Source: DAOTXR01 sp034435375 (GTDB lineage: Bacteria > Chloroflexota > Anaerolineae > Aggregatilineales > UBA3940). Taken from it: a DNA stretch of 64,000 bases. A model generated the notes under the pieces. It saw only the letters and a program-made list of their open reading frames with translations, ran no database searches and had not been told where the DNA came from. Positions 8,711 to 18,191 of this stretch are shown piece after piece. Numbering within the stretch: the stretch's first letter is position 1; each line of letters opens with the position of its first letter. The stretch spans positions 62,001 through 126,000 of the forward strand of contig DAOTXR010000062.1 in NCBI GenBank assembly GCA_034435375.1, read 5' to 3'. The position numbers and the translations under genes are program-made.

Positions 8711-9207
8711 GTATTTTCCAGGTCGTAAAGTATGCGATAGCGATCCAGTACACCAATACTCTCGCGTACCTTGTTTCCACGAGCATCGAAGTACACGAAG
8801 GTCGGTGTGAACATCACGCCGTGCTCCTGCATCAGCGTCTTGCCCGGCTCACTGTCGATGTTCAGGCGAATGACCTGTATGCGATCGCCTGCCTCAGCCT
8901 CCAACTGATCAACCACTGGCTTCATAGCGATACACCCAGCGCAGTAAGCGGAGTAAAATTGCAGGATAGTGGGACGCTGGCCATTTTGAATTGCCTGCCG
9001 AACCAACTGGACACTGTCCATCCCCTCGGTCTGGCTGCTTACGAGCAACCTCCACACACCCAGAGCCACGGCAATGAGTGCAACTAGGATGATCAGATCA
9101 AGTGCAGCAATGCCATTGCTGGCGAGCACAATCGCCAATGTAGCAAGAATGATAACCGAAAGAATTGGATATCCATGATGATTGAAGACACGAACGAGTA
9201 CGCGCAT
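8707..9207 (-). CDS. Membrane-anchored thioredoxin-like protein
   Basis: A 166-residue protein with two predicted membrane helices (about residues 13-32 and 36-55) followed by a thioredoxin domain. The redox motif is CAGC at 89-92 and the cis-proline loop appears as FTPTFVYF. CAGC is an unusual dipeptide compared with the CGPC of thioredoxin. Start at 9207 (MRVLVRV) is taken; an ATG four codons upstream is also possible. It probably serves extracytoplasmic thiol-disulfide exchange. The gene opens an operon with a methyltransferase and a phosphatase-like enzyme. The stretch 9208-9498 shows no gene. Confidence 0.82.
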   Translation of the reverse strand: MRVLVRVFNHHGYPILSVIILATLAIVLASNGIAALDLIILVALIAVALGVWRLLVSSQTEGMDSVQLVRQAIQNGQRPTILQFYSAYCAGCIAMKPVVDQLEAEAGDRIQVIRLNIDSEPGKTLMQEHGVMFTPTFVYFDARGNKVRESIGVLDRYRILYDLENT

Positions 9208-9498
9208 GTCACACCTCAACAGACCAAAGACTGATCGATACCCTGCACATAAGCCCTTTCATAAGAAATATAGCGATTTGCGCCGCCAAATGCGACAGGT
9301 AGGCAATGCGGCAATGATCTTCGCGTCTGAATCCTGTCAAGCAGAGTCAGTGAAGATCAGATAGACTGGCGCGCCGAAGACCATTGGCACGACATGGTTG
9401 GATGCTTCCTGCATTGTACACATGATCAACTCATTGAGCAGGAAAACGCTCAAGCAGGAGACGTCGAGACGGCTTGGCAATGGTGATTTTGTTCGAGA

Positions 9499-11097
9499 TC
9501 ATTCCTGCGCCTCACCATGTTGCCACAGGTAACGCACGGCTGCCCGTGGTAAGATGTATACTTCCCTGATTCCGAGCAGCACAGCCAGCCCGAAGTAGAC
9601 AACTACACCAAGCAGGCCGCCACCCACCAGTAACCCCCACGTGCCCGGATGCAACGTAGCCTGAAAAGCCAGGATGGCTCCTGACATGCCTACCGCAGCT
9701 AACCCCGCTTTCCCCGCATCGATCAGGATACGGCGTGCGTCGACCCCCCGCCAACGAAGGTGCAGAATCACCAGCCCTGTCAGAGACTCAACACCAACAG
9801 CCACGCCATTGGCCAGCGCCAGCCCGCCATGGGCCAGCAGATGGGAACGCGAGAGCCAGATCGCCAAGCCGACATTCAGTGCTGTGGTGAAGAACGATAC
9901 AACGAGTGGTGTCAGTGTGTCCTGCTGAGCGGCGAAGGCACGTACCACGACTTCCAGCAGAGACTGACTGATCAGCGCCACGACATAAAACTGGAGAGCA
10001 TAATACACCAACTCGGTGCTATGCACGGTAAATTCTCCACCCTCGAACAACAGCTGGATGATAGGCCGTCCCAGGGTCAACAGTCCTGCTGCCGAGGGAA
10101 CTGTTAGAAGCAAGATCGCTCGCAGCGAACCACTCAGAGCGTCACGCTGGGCACCGATGTCCTTTTGCGCGGCTAGGGCAGCCATAGTGGGGAAGATCGC
10201 AATGCCAATGGCTGTTCCAATCAGCGTCCATGGCATGTTCATGAGCTGGTAGGCGTATCGCAACGCTGAGACACGGCCCTCACCCAAACCTGAACCCAGG
10301 TTGGCGTTGAGCCAGTCGATACTGGCACGGGCCATCAGCAGATCGATCACGCGAGGAGCCATCAGTACAGCCACACGGTGTAGAGCGGGGTTCGACCAGC
10401 CCAGAACAGGCCGCCATCGGATGCGGTACATGATCAGCCCTGGCACCTGTACCAGCAGGTGCAACCCTGCACCAAGCACCGCACCCCACGCCACACCATG
10501 AATCCCAATGCGTGGGGCAAAGACCAATGCCCCAAAGATGATCCCACCACTGTAGACACTCGGCGTGATAGCCGGAAGAAGGAAATGTTGGCGAGCGTGA
10601 AGTGCGCCAGTGATAATGCTGCTCACGGCAAAGATCACGGTGGAAAGCAACAAGACACGCATCAACTCAACCGTCAGCCGCTGAGTTTCTGGAGTGAAGT
10701 TCGGTCCGACCCCCCACCATGCACCGACAAGCACCCGCGCCAACAGGGCAACAATCGCTGCTGCCGCAGCCGTCAACAGCAGAATGGTGTTGATCACCTG
10801 GCTGAGAAGCTGGTCTCCTCCTTTCACATCACCTCCGCTGAGGAAGCCAGCATAGACTGGGATGAAGGCAAACGCCAGTGCGCCGCCCGACAGCATCGTG
10901 AAAAGAAGCTCAGGAATGCCATTGGCAGCAGTGTAGGCATCGAGTACGGAACTTGTACCAAATCTCACAGCAATGACCCTCTGCCGGACCAGACCGAAGG
11001 CAAGCGAGGCAGCAACTCCTGCCATCACGATCAGCGTCGAGCGTGCGATCCGGCCGGTGCGGCCCTGTGGGATCTTGGATGCTGTCATGCTATCCAT
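9499..11097 (-). CDS. murJ: Lipid II flippase MurJ
   Basis: A 532-residue polytopic membrane protein of the MurJ/MviN family, which flips lipid-linked peptidoglycan precursor across the cytoplasmic membrane. The N-terminal basic segment is followed by the family's GVAASLAFGLVRQRVIAVRFG with SVLDAYTAANGIPELLF, and hydrophobic stretches fit 14 helices. The length is normal. It lies 178 bases downstream of two tandem C39-like/TPR membrane proteins on the same strand, a setting that suggests a cell-envelope neighbourhood. ATG at 11097 is taken; a second Met three codons later is an alternative. Confidence 0.92.
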   Translation of the reverse strand: MDSMTASKIPQGRTGRIARSTLIVMAGVAASLAFGLVRQRVIAVRFGTSSVLDAYTAANGIPELLFTMLSGGALAFAFIPVYAGFLSGGDVKGGDQLLSQVINTILLLTAAAAAIVALLARVLVGAWWGVGPNFTPETQRLTVELMRVLLLSTVIFAVSSIITGALHARQHFLLPAITPSVYSGGIIFGALVFAPRIGIHGVAWGAVLGAGLHLLVQVPGLIMYRIRWRPVLGWSNPALHRVAVLMAPRVIDLLMARASIDWLNANLGSGLGEGRVSALRYAYQLMNMPWTLIGTAIGIAIFPTMAALAAQKDIGAQRDALSGSLRAILLLTVPSAAGLLTLGRPIIQLLFEGGEFTVHSTELVYYALQFYVVALISQSLLEVVVRAFAAQQDTLTPLVVSFFTTALNVGLAIWLSRSHLLAHGGLALANGVAVGVESLTGLVILHLRWRGVDARRILIDAGKAGLAAVGMSGAILAFQATLHPGTWGLLVGGGLLGVVVYFGLAVLLGIREVYILPRAAVRYLWQHGEAQE

Positions 11098-11275
11098 GCG
11101 TGCTTCCTACGGCTGCATACATATAGGATCGAGGCATCGGCTCAGGCAGACCGCTCTTGCCCAAATCGGGCTACACTGACTAGGTTGCATTCTTGATGCC
11201 GGCGCAGTCTCATATTAAGGTCGATGAGAAGAGAAGGAACTGGCGGGAAGCCCGGCATATAGCGAGCCTTAAGGC

Positions 11276-12670
11276 TCATCCGCCCTCCAATTCAGCAAGC
11301 GCTTCGTAGGCTGCTGTGAAGTTTGCATTGTAATGGATCGCCTTCTGAAACTGGCCGCGTGCTGCGTTGATCTCACCCTGAGCCTGGAGCGCCAACCCCT
11401 TGTAATAGTAGGCTTCCTCTGAATATGGGTTGTTACGGATGATCGCGTCGGCCAGCGTGATCACGTCATACAGGCGATTCCCCCCCACATGTAAGTACGC
11501 CTCGTAGGGACCGTACTGGTACCATAGCATCCGCCAGGGAGTACCACGCTCACGGGCCAGGTCGAAAGCAGTAGCAGCGGCAGAGTAATCACCCAGCGCC
11601 ACATAGATTGATCCCAGGTTGAACCACACAAACGGATCACCGGGATTTTCATCCTTTTCCTGCAAGGCTCTGTATAACGCATTATTGTACATGGTCTGGT
11701 CATCCATATCCGGCCCGATGAGCGCTGCCACCACATCGGCCTGCTCCGGAGGATAAACGACCAGATATAGTCGATTGAAGTGCCGCCAGAAGCGGTCAAG
11801 ATGTGCATAGGTTTCGATCTTGTTAGGCCCAAGATACGAGTCCATGGCCAGGAACGTCTCGTCGGCATCTGAGTAACCAATCAGTAGCAGGTAGTGACCC
11901 ATCCAACCCAACCGATCTGGCTCGGGGTCGAATCCCTTTTCGACGATTACAGGGTAGCCAGCATTCAGGAATCGCTTGAGCAGGTCAAGGTTACCGTTGA
12001 TACGCCAAGCAGCCCTGAGACCGACACTCTCAGCATATGCGGCCAGCTCGTCGGGCCGCACATTGCGATCCTCAGGCTCAGGTTTGGTGAAAGCAGCCAC
12101 CTCATCTTGCCCAACGCGCACATTCCAGTAACTCAACATCGTCGTCAGCGTGGCTGGGCCGCAGTTGTTCCACCCCTGGAAAGTGTGTGTGAACCCTGTG
12201 AGCAACACCCCAGACCCTTGGATCTGGACATTTGCAGAGGGCGGCTCGCTGGTGATGTCATCGACAGGGACAAAGACGGGAGTCACGGTTCCTGCCGGTG
12301 TGCGATCGGCAGAGGGCAGCGGTACGCTATCCTGCGGTACAGCAATGGGGTTGAAAACCGTAGGTAACGGAGTGGGGAGGGCAAGGTTGCTGGGATCGAT
12401 CTGGCTGGGCGCTGCGGTGGGAAGCGTCTGCAGCGGGTTCGACTCAAAGATCATCTCAACCAGCGGTGGGGGGGCGTAGGCCACCAGAAATCGACTGGGG
12501 ATAGTCTCACGAAGAAAACCAGGAAGCCACAGCGGGGCGGTAATCACGAGGCCCAGCAGCACAAACGAAGCCCCAATCGCAACCCACGCCAACCACGAAG
12601 ATCGATAACGTCTGGTGGCGTAGTAGGTATCGGTCTGCGGCAGCTCTCGCTGTTTCCTCAGGAAACGCAT
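11276..12670 (-). CDS. Membrane-anchored C39-like peptidase with TPR repeats (paralogue A)
   Basis: A 464-residue protein with a short basic cytoplasmic N-terminus, one membrane helix (about 28-50), a Pro/Thr-rich linker to about 150, a C39-like papain-fold domain (about 155-310) and C-terminal TPR-like repeats (about 340-460). The catalytic set is visible: C170 in NNCGPATL, H259 in GHYLLLIGY and D277 in AMDSYLGP. The domain therefore faces outside the membrane and could cleave peptides or proteins at the cell surface. It follows its paralogue by nine bases. Substrate unknown; no bacteriocin or ABC transporter genes are nearby, so export-linked leader cleavage is unlikely. Confidence 0.82.
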   Translation of the reverse strand: MRFLRKQRELPQTDTYYATRRYRSSWLAWVAIGASFVLLGLVITAPLWLPGFLRETIPSRFLVAYAPPPLVEMIFESNPLQTLPTAAPSQIDPSNLALPTPLPTVFNPIAVPQDSVPLPSADRTPAGTVTPVFVPVDDITSEPPSANVQIQGSGVLLTGFTHTFQGWNNCGPATLTTMLSYWNVRVGQDEVAAFTKPEPEDRNVRPDELAAYAESVGLRAAWRINGNLDLLKRFLNAGYPVIVEKGFDPEPDRLGWMGHYLLLIGYSDADETFLAMDSYLGPNKIETYAHLDRFWRHFNRLYLVVYPPEQADVVAALIGPDMDDQTMYNNALYRALQEKDENPGDPFVWFNLGSIYVALGDYSAAATAFDLARERGTPWRMLWYQYGPYEAYLHVGGNRLYDVITLADAIIRNNPYSEEAYYYKGLALQAQGEINAARGQFQKAIHYNANFTAAYEALAELEGG

Positions 12671-12679
12671 AGTGTGGTT

Positions 12680-14119
12680 CTAGCTCCCACCCAGCCGATC
12701 CAGTTCAAGGCGAGCTGCATCGAAATTGGGATTGAGGTGAAGCGCATTGCTCAACTGGCTGCGCGCTTCTTCGAGATTTCCCTGGGCAGCCAGCGCCACT
12801 GCCTTGTAATAGAGCGGCTCCTCCGTTGGGATTTTTTGCAGCACAGCGTCAGCGAGCGCTATCACGTCATCGTAGCGCCCTACCTGAAGGTAGGTCTCGA
12901 ACGGCGCAAACTGGTACCATAACATACGCCACGGAAGACCAATACGCCGAGCCTCGTCAAAGGCGTAGGCGGCATCTTCGTAGCGTCCCAACCCCGTCAG
13001 GCTGGTACCCAAATTGAACCAGCCAAAGGGATCGCTGCGATTCAGGCTCAGCTCAAACTGGGCAGTGAAGGCCGCATTCTGGTACATGGTAGTGTTATCC
13101 ATGTCTGCGCCAATAATTGAGGCCACCGCTGCAGTCTGGTCTGGGCGATAAGCTACAAGGTAGCGCCGATTAAATTGCCGCCAATAGGTGTCAAGCTCGA
13201 CATAAGGATAAAACCAGTTGGGCCGCCGATAAGTGTCCATGGCGATAAAACCCTGATCCGCCTCTGAAAAGCCCACCAAGGTCAGATAATGTGAGGTCCA
13301 GCCAATGGTTTCCGGCTCAGGGTCATATCCAGTCTCAATCAATACAGGGTAACCAGCCAGGATGAAGTTCTTGAGTATCTCAAAATTGCCATTATCTCGA
13401 ACAACCATGTGGTAGCCGAGACTCTCAGCTAGACGAACCATCTCATCCGGCCTAACGTTAGGATCGTCCGGGTCAGGCTTGAGGAAAGAGCGTGCCCTTT
13501 CAAGGGTCATCTCAACGCCCCAATAACTGATCATGGTCGCAAACGATGCAGGCCCGCAGTTGTTGGAGCCGGTCTGTTGGTGGAAATCAAAACCAGTCAA
13601 CAGGGCATCCACCTGGCTGAGGTCGGCCTGATTGCCAAGGTCAACTGCACTAGGATCGATGCCCAAAGCCGCTGCTGGAGTGACAGTGGGCGTCGGCGCG
13701 ACGGGCGCTGCCGTCGGTTGGACATAACTGCCGCCCCCTGTCAGCCCTGTGCTCGGTGTGGCTGTTACCAGGATCGGTGTAGGCGGTACGGCAGGTGTAT
13801 CGAGCAGCCGGAGCGCTGCGCCTTGGTCAGGCTCTGCTATAGGTGTCGGTACCTGCTCGTTTACATCGATCTCGAAAATGAATCGCTGTAACGAGGGGGG
13901 GACGTAGGCCATAATGTAGCGGTCAGGCACAACCCAGCGGACGGCGGGCAGCCAATACGGAGCCATCACGATCAAGGCAAGCAGCCCCATTGCAACCGCG
14001 ACCAGCGTCCAGATTGTAGCACCGCTACGTCTACCGCGTTGCGTAGTGAGGCTTTGGATCTGTGGCAAGCGCTGCCGACGAGGCAATGATGTTCGCCTCC
14101 GTCTCCTAAACACGTTCAT
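12680..14119 (-). CDS. Membrane-anchored C39-like peptidase with TPR repeats (paralogue B)
   Basis: A 479-residue paralogue of the downstream gene with the same order: basic N-terminus, helix at about 36-58, Pro/Thr linker, C39-like domain, TPR-like tail. The catalytic residues align as C188 in NNCGPASF, H277 in SHYLTLVGF and D295 in AMDTYRRP. Several blocks are nearly identical between the two, such as the WRMLWYQ segment and the YYKG/A repeats, while the linkers differ in sequence and length. This is a local gene duplication whose copies have diverged well, which suggests both are kept for different substrates or a heteromeric complex. Confidence 0.82.
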   Translation of the reverse strand: MNVFRRRRRTSLPRRQRLPQIQSLTTQRGRRSGATIWTLVAVAMGLLALIVMAPYWLPAVRWVVPDRYIMAYVPPSLQRFIFEIDVNEQVPTPIAEPDQGAALRLLDTPAVPPTPILVTATPSTGLTGGGSYVQPTAAPVAPTPTVTPAAALGIDPSAVDLGNQADLSQVDALLTGFDFHQQTGSNNCGPASFATMISYWGVEMTLERARSFLKPDPDDPNVRPDEMVRLAESLGYHMVVRDNGNFEILKNFILAGYPVLIETGYDPEPETIGWTSHYLTLVGFSEADQGFIAMDTYRRPNWFYPYVELDTYWRQFNRRYLVAYRPDQTAAVASIIGADMDNTTMYQNAAFTAQFELSLNRSDPFGWFNLGTSLTGLGRYEDAAYAFDEARRIGLPWRMLWYQFAPFETYLQVGRYDDVIALADAVLQKIPTEEPLYYKAVALAAQGNLEEARSQLSNALHLNPNFDAARLELDRLGGS

Positions 14120-14269
14120 AACGTCCTGATGTGCCTGCCTGGCTGTACAACTTACCTATACGATTACTAACGCATCCGGCTTTCAACTAATTCCACTTAT
14201 ATCGGAGTTTGTGGATTCCTGCCACAACTGGCCAGGGCACTCGCGGACTGATCCTGCACCATAAATGAG

Positions 14270-14296
14270 CTTGCCCGAATGTGCTCTCCGGGCAAG
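14270..14296 (-). terminator. Hairpin downstream of tryptophanase
   Basis: An 8-bp perfect stem (CTTGCCCG at 14270-14277 with its complement at 14289-14296) lies 126 bases after the tnaA stop. On the minus strand it is followed by CTCATTTAT, a weak T tract. The rest of the 302-base interval 14120-14421 shows no gene or other clear signal. Confidence 0.45.
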
Positions 14297-14421
14297 ATAA
14301 CCGATTCCTGCACTCTGATTCGAGTGAATGAAGGCACTCGGCTATGCAAGTCCTGACGCCATGTTGCGCATTGGGCAAGCTGACTGGATGGCTAACTTAC
14401 GATCCGTCAACACCTCTGGCC

Positions 14422-15801
14422 TCAAGACACCAGAGCAAATTCAGCCGTAAAATGGCGCAGCAGCTCAGGTTGCCGGACAATATCCACTCCGCGGACTGTC
14501 TCTTTGCGCTCGGCAATCGCCGAGAGTGTCTCGACTACGAAGTCCAGGTGGCTGCGGGTGTAGACCCGTCGCGGGATAGCCAGACGGACGAGTTCAAGGG
14601 GGGGATGGATCGTCTGGCCAGTCTTTGGATCGCGGTGTGCAAACGCAACGCTACCTAACTCGACCACGCGTATACCGCCCTCCAGATACATTTCTATTGT
14701 AAGAGCCTGCCCAGGATATTGGTCGACGGGGATGTGTGGCAGAAAAGCTCCCGCGTCAATGTAGATGGCATGTCCGCCTGGCGGCTCGACGATGGGGATG
14801 CCACGCTCAAGCAGGCTGTTGCCCAGGTAGGCAGTCTGCGCGAGGCGAAAGGCCAGATACTCCTCGTCCAACCCTTCGTACAGACCGCGAGCGATGGCCT
14901 CCAGGTCGCGACCAGCCAAACCTCCGTAGGTAGGAAACCCTTCTCGCAGAATCAACGCCTGTTTGACACGCTCAAACAGGTCGTCATCGTTGGTGCACAG
15001 AAATCCACCGATATTCACAAGCGCGTCCTTTTTGGCGCTCATGGTGCATCCATCAGCATAGCTGAACATCTCCTGCGCGATCTCCAATGTCGTCTTATCA
15101 GCATAGCCTTCTTCGCGCAATTTGATGAAATAAGCATTCTCAGCATACCGGCAGGCATCGATGAAGAATGGGATGCCATAACGGTGATAAATCTCTGAGA
15201 CGGCCTTGATGTTGGCCATGGACACCGGTTGGCCGCCGCCCGCGTTGTTAGTGACGGTGATCATCCCAAACGGAATGCGTTCAACACCTGTCTCCTCAAT
15301 GAACCGAACCAGCCTGTCAAGGTCCATATTGCCCTTGAAAGGATGGCGATGGCTTGGTTTCCGACCTTCATCAATGAGCAGGTCAAGCGGATAACCACCC
15401 GCCGCCCGGATATTCGCCCCAGTCGTGTCGAAGTGGCTGTTGTTGGGAATTACGCTATCATGCCGGACCAGCAGACTGCACAGAATGTGTTCAGCAGCCC
15501 GGCCCTGATGCGTTGGAACAAAGTGTTTGAATCCGAAGATCGTGTGGATAGCGGCTTCCAGATTGTAGAAATTACGCGCCCCAGCATAAGACTCGTCCCC
15601 CTGCATGATTCCAGCCCACTGGCTGTCACTCATGGCTGAGGTGCCGCTGTCCGTCAGCAAATCTATGTAGATATCCTCAGCCTTGAGCTTGAAGACGTTA
15701 TACCCGGCTGATTTCAGCAGAGCTTCCCGTTCTTCGCGCGTTGTGCGTCGTAGAGATTCGACAACTTTGATGCGGAACGGTTCGGCTGGATACTCTGGCA
15801 T
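14422..15801 (-). CDS. tnaA: Tryptophanase
   Basis: A 459-residue PLP enzyme of the tryptophanase/tyrosine phenol-lyase family, which splits tryptophan to indole, pyruvate and ammonia. Family blocks include IDLLTDSGTSAMS (46-58), GDESYAG (68-74), VPTHQGRAAE (95-104) and TMSAKKDA with K258 as the likely Schiff-base lysine. Two positions separate the two enzymes: D125 in HFDTT and H450 in LRHFTA correspond to tryptophanase Asp137 and His463, where tyrosine phenol-lyase has Thr and Phe. That favours tryptophanase. No tnaC-like leader peptide or tryptophan permease is visible next to it. Confidence 0.85.
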   Translation of the reverse strand: MPEYPAEPFRIKVVESLRRTTREEREALLKSAGYNVFKLKAEDIYIDLLTDSGTSAMSDSQWAGIMQGDESYAGARNFYNLEAAIHTIFGFKHFVPTHQGRAAEHILCSLLVRHDSVIPNNSHFDTTGANIRAAGGYPLDLLIDEGRKPSHRHPFKGNMDLDRLVRFIEETGVERIPFGMITVTNNAGGGQPVSMANIKAVSEIYHRYGIPFFIDACRYAENAYFIKLREEGYADKTTLEIAQEMFSYADGCTMSAKKDALVNIGGFLCTNDDDLFERVKQALILREGFPTYGGLAGRDLEAIARGLYEGLDEEYLAFRLAQTAYLGNSLLERGIPIVEPPGGHAIYIDAGAFLPHIPVDQYPGQALTIEMYLEGGIRVVELGSVAFAHRDPKTGQTIHPPLELVRLAIPRRVYTRSHLDFVVETLSAIAERKETVRGVDIVRQPELLRHFTAEFALVS

Positions 15802-15903
15802 GTGATTGCTCTCCTGTGGGATGCCAACAGTGGTAGAGTAGATAGGTATGCGGTTCAGGTTCGCTATAGTAACAGTATAACCGACGTTGCGGCTGCTGTA
15901 ACG

Positions 15904-15932
15904 TTGACAAGTGTCACAAAGCGTCTTAAAAT
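15904..15932 (+). promoter_or_regulatory. Near-consensus sigma-70 promoter of the EF-G gene
   Basis: TTGACA (15904-15909) and TAAAAT (15927-15932) with a 17-base spacer. Transcription would start near 15939, giving a leader of about 100 bases. The leader's last part can fold CCC against GGG around the GGGAGG Shine-Dalgarno sequence at 16026-16031. Confidence 0.75.
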
Positions 15933-16041
15933 CCGTCTGCTATCTGCACTATCATCGAGTGAAATATACTCCTGCCGCACATACGGTTAGCCGTGGTGGC
16001 TCAACGCATAAATAAAACCCCTTTTGGGAGGGCATCTCGTT

Positions 16042-18105
16042 ATGAAGGTCTATACCACTGACTTGTTGCGCAATATTGCTTTTGTGGCCCACCAAGGAGC
16101 CGGCAAAACATCACTGGTCGAAGCGATGCTTTTCAATGCAGGTGTGGTGAATCGCATGGGCGAGGTCCAGCAGGGCACCACCGTTTCCGATTATGACGAA
16201 GAGGAAATCCGCCGCGGACTCTCTCTAAGCACCTCACTGATCCCGATCGAGGCCAGCGGCGTGAAGTTAAACATCCTCGATACGCCCGGCTATGCTGACT
16301 TCCAGGGTGACACCAAGAATGCACTACGAGTCTCTGATCTAGCTGTGGTGTTGGTTGATGCCAGTTCCGGCCCCGGTGTGGGCACAGAGCTGTATTGGGG
16401 CTATGCCAGCGAGTTCGGCCTGCCGTGCATGGTAGCAGTCAGCAAGATGGACCGCGACAACGCACAGCCCGAAGCAATTCTGGAGGAGATGCACACCCTG
16501 ACTGGCACCCGTTTGGTACCGGTCCAGTTGCCACTGATGGAACAGGGCAAGTTCACGGGCGTGATCGATCTACTCTCGATGAAAGCTTATCGTGGTGCCG
16601 AGGGCAAGGCAGAAGACGTCCCTGCCAGTCTGGCTGATGCTGTGAAGGAGGCACGTCTTGCGCTGATCGAGGCTGCCGCGGAGTCCGAAGATGACCTTAT
16701 GGAAAAGTACTTCGAGGCAGGAGAATTGACAGACGCTGAGATTATACGCGGCGTCAAAGCCGGGTTATTATCGCGCAGCTTCATCCCTGTGGTCTATGTC
16801 GCGGGCACAGCCAACGTGGGGGTAGTGGCCCTAACCGATCTGCTCGCTAAGGTCGCGCCAGCCCCTTCTAGCCGCAAGCCGATCGTTGGTCACAAGGCTG
16901 GGGAGGAAATAGCACTTGAGGCAGACGATGCAGGCCCGCTGGCGCTCTACGTCTTCAAATCCACCGCTGACCCGTTCGTCGGGCGATTGACGTACTTCCG
17001 CGTCGTCTCAGGATTACTCAAAGCAGATTCGCGTTACTATAATCACAGCCGAGGTGAAGAAGAACGCTTTGGCCCGATCTTGGTGGTGCGCGGCAAGGAA
17101 CAGATCCAAGTTGAGGCCATGCACGCGGGCGATCTGGGAGCTGTAGCCAAGCTGACCCATACCACTACCGGTGACACATTGGGTGACCGAGGCACACCAA
17201 TCGTCATCCCGCCACCTGAGTTTGCCAAGCCGGTTTACGCCGTGGCGGTTACACCAGCTACCCAGGCCGACTCGGCCAAGATGGGACCCACCTTGACCCG
17301 TTTGTGCGACGAGGATCCCACTCTCCAATGGCGTCAAGACCCGGCTACCAAGGAGGCAGTGTTAGAAGGCATGGGTGATGTCCACGTCGATGTCGCCATC
17401 AAACGGGCTGCCCAGTTTGGGGTTAAGCTGGAAACAGCCATACCCAAAGTCCCATATCTGGAGACAATCACCAAAACTACTGCCACGCAGTATCGCCACA
17501 AGAAGCAAACAGGTGGTGCCGGGCAGTTTGCCGAGGTGCATCTGCGCCTTGAGCCTCTCCCCCGCGGCACCGGCTTCGAGTTCGCTAACGAGGTCTTCGG
17601 AGGTGCGATTTCCAGTTCCTTCATGCCATCCATCGAAAAGGGCATCAAAAGTGTGTTGGAGAACGGCGTCATGGCTGGCTATCCGGTCGTGGACGTGAAG
17701 GCCGTAGTATATGATGGCAAAGAGCACCCCGTCGACTCAAAGGATATCGCCTTCCAGATCGCTGGGCGTGAGGCCTTTAAACAAGCCTTCCAGGGCGGTA
17801 GCCCTGTCTTGCTTGAGCCGATCATGATAGCCAAGATCACAGTTCCAGAGGGCAACATGGGTGATGTTATTGGCGACCTGTCCTCACGGCGCGGGCAGGT
17901 CCAGGGTACCGACGTGATCGGTGGCAAAGCGGTCATCACAGCTAAAGTGCCGCTGGCCGAGATGCTGCGCTACAGCAACGACCTGCGATCATTCACCCAG
18001 GGCCGAGGCGTCTACACGCTTGATTTCTCGCACTACGAAGTGGTTCCGTCTCACCTCGCTGCCGATGTCATTGCCAAGTCAAAGAAACAAGAGGCAGAAG
18101 CATAG
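16042..18105 (+). CDS. Elongation factor G-like translational GTPase
   Basis: A 687-residue EF-G family GTPase with all five domains. The P-loop is AHQGAGKTS (16-24) and the guanine-binding motif is SKMD (134-137). Two switch features depart from canonical FusA: switch I has RGLSLS instead of RGITI, and switch II is DTPGYADF (80-87), with Tyr in place of the catalytic His of DTPGH. These changes mark the EF-G-like (FusA2-type) subfamily. It may act in translation with low or altered GTP hydrolysis. Start at 16042 is chosen for GGGAGG eight to ten bases upstream; a TTG at 16024 is unlikely. Ends before a strong terminator. Confidence 0.88.
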   Translation: MKVYTTDLLRNIAFVAHQGAGKTSLVEAMLFNAGVVNRMGEVQQGTTVSDYDEEEIRRGLSLSTSLIPIEASGVKLNILDTPGYADFQGDTKNALRVSDLAVVLVDASSGPGVGTELYWGYASEFGLPCMVAVSKMDRDNAQPEAILEEMHTLTGTRLVPVQLPLMEQGKFTGVIDLLSMKAYRGAEGKAEDVPASLADAVKEARLALIEAAAESEDDLMEKYFEAGELTDAEIIRGVKAGLLSRSFIPVVYVAGTANVGVVALTDLLAKVAPAPSSRKPIVGHKAGEEIALEADDAGPLALYVFKSTADPFVGRLTYFRVVSGLLKADSRYYNHSRGEEERFGPILVVRGKEQIQVEAMHAGDLGAVAKLTHTTTGDTLGDRGTPIVIPPPEFAKPVYAVAVTPATQADSAKMGPTLTRLCDEDPTLQWRQDPATKEAVLEGMGDVHVDVAIKRAAQFGVKLETAIPKVPYLETITKTTATQYRHKKQTGGAGQFAEVHLRLEPLPRGTGFEFANEVFGGAISSSFMPSIEKGIKSVLENGVMAGYPVVDVKAVVYDGKEHPVDSKDIAFQIAGREAFKQAFQGGSPVLLEPIMIAKITVPEGNMGDVIGDLSSRRGQVQGTDVIGGKAVITAKVPLAEMLRYSNDLRSFTQGRGVYTLDFSHYEVVPSHLAADVIAKSKKQEAEA

Positions 18106-18126
18106 CGCCGTCTCCCTTGACTCACC

Positions 18127-18158
18127 AAGAAGCCACCCCTCGCTCTGGGTGGCTTCTT
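18127..18158. terminator. Bidirectional intrinsic terminator
   Basis: A 12-bp perfect stem (AAGAAGCCACCC at 18127-18138 with its complement at 18147-18158) between the convergent EF-G and TPR genes. Confidence 0.85.
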
Positions 18159-18191
18159 CAGCAATAGTTCTCCGGCCTTGGGCAACGAGCG

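Noticed and set aside
10459..11196. 245-codon plus-strand frame opposite murJ
   Set aside because: Low-complexity His/Gln/Arg-rich translation with no Shine-Dalgarno sequence; a shadow of murJ.
14422..15801. Tyrosine phenol-lyase as the identity of the PLP lyase
   Set aside because: Asp125 and His450 match tryptophanase positions; tyrosine phenol-lyase has Thr and Phe there.
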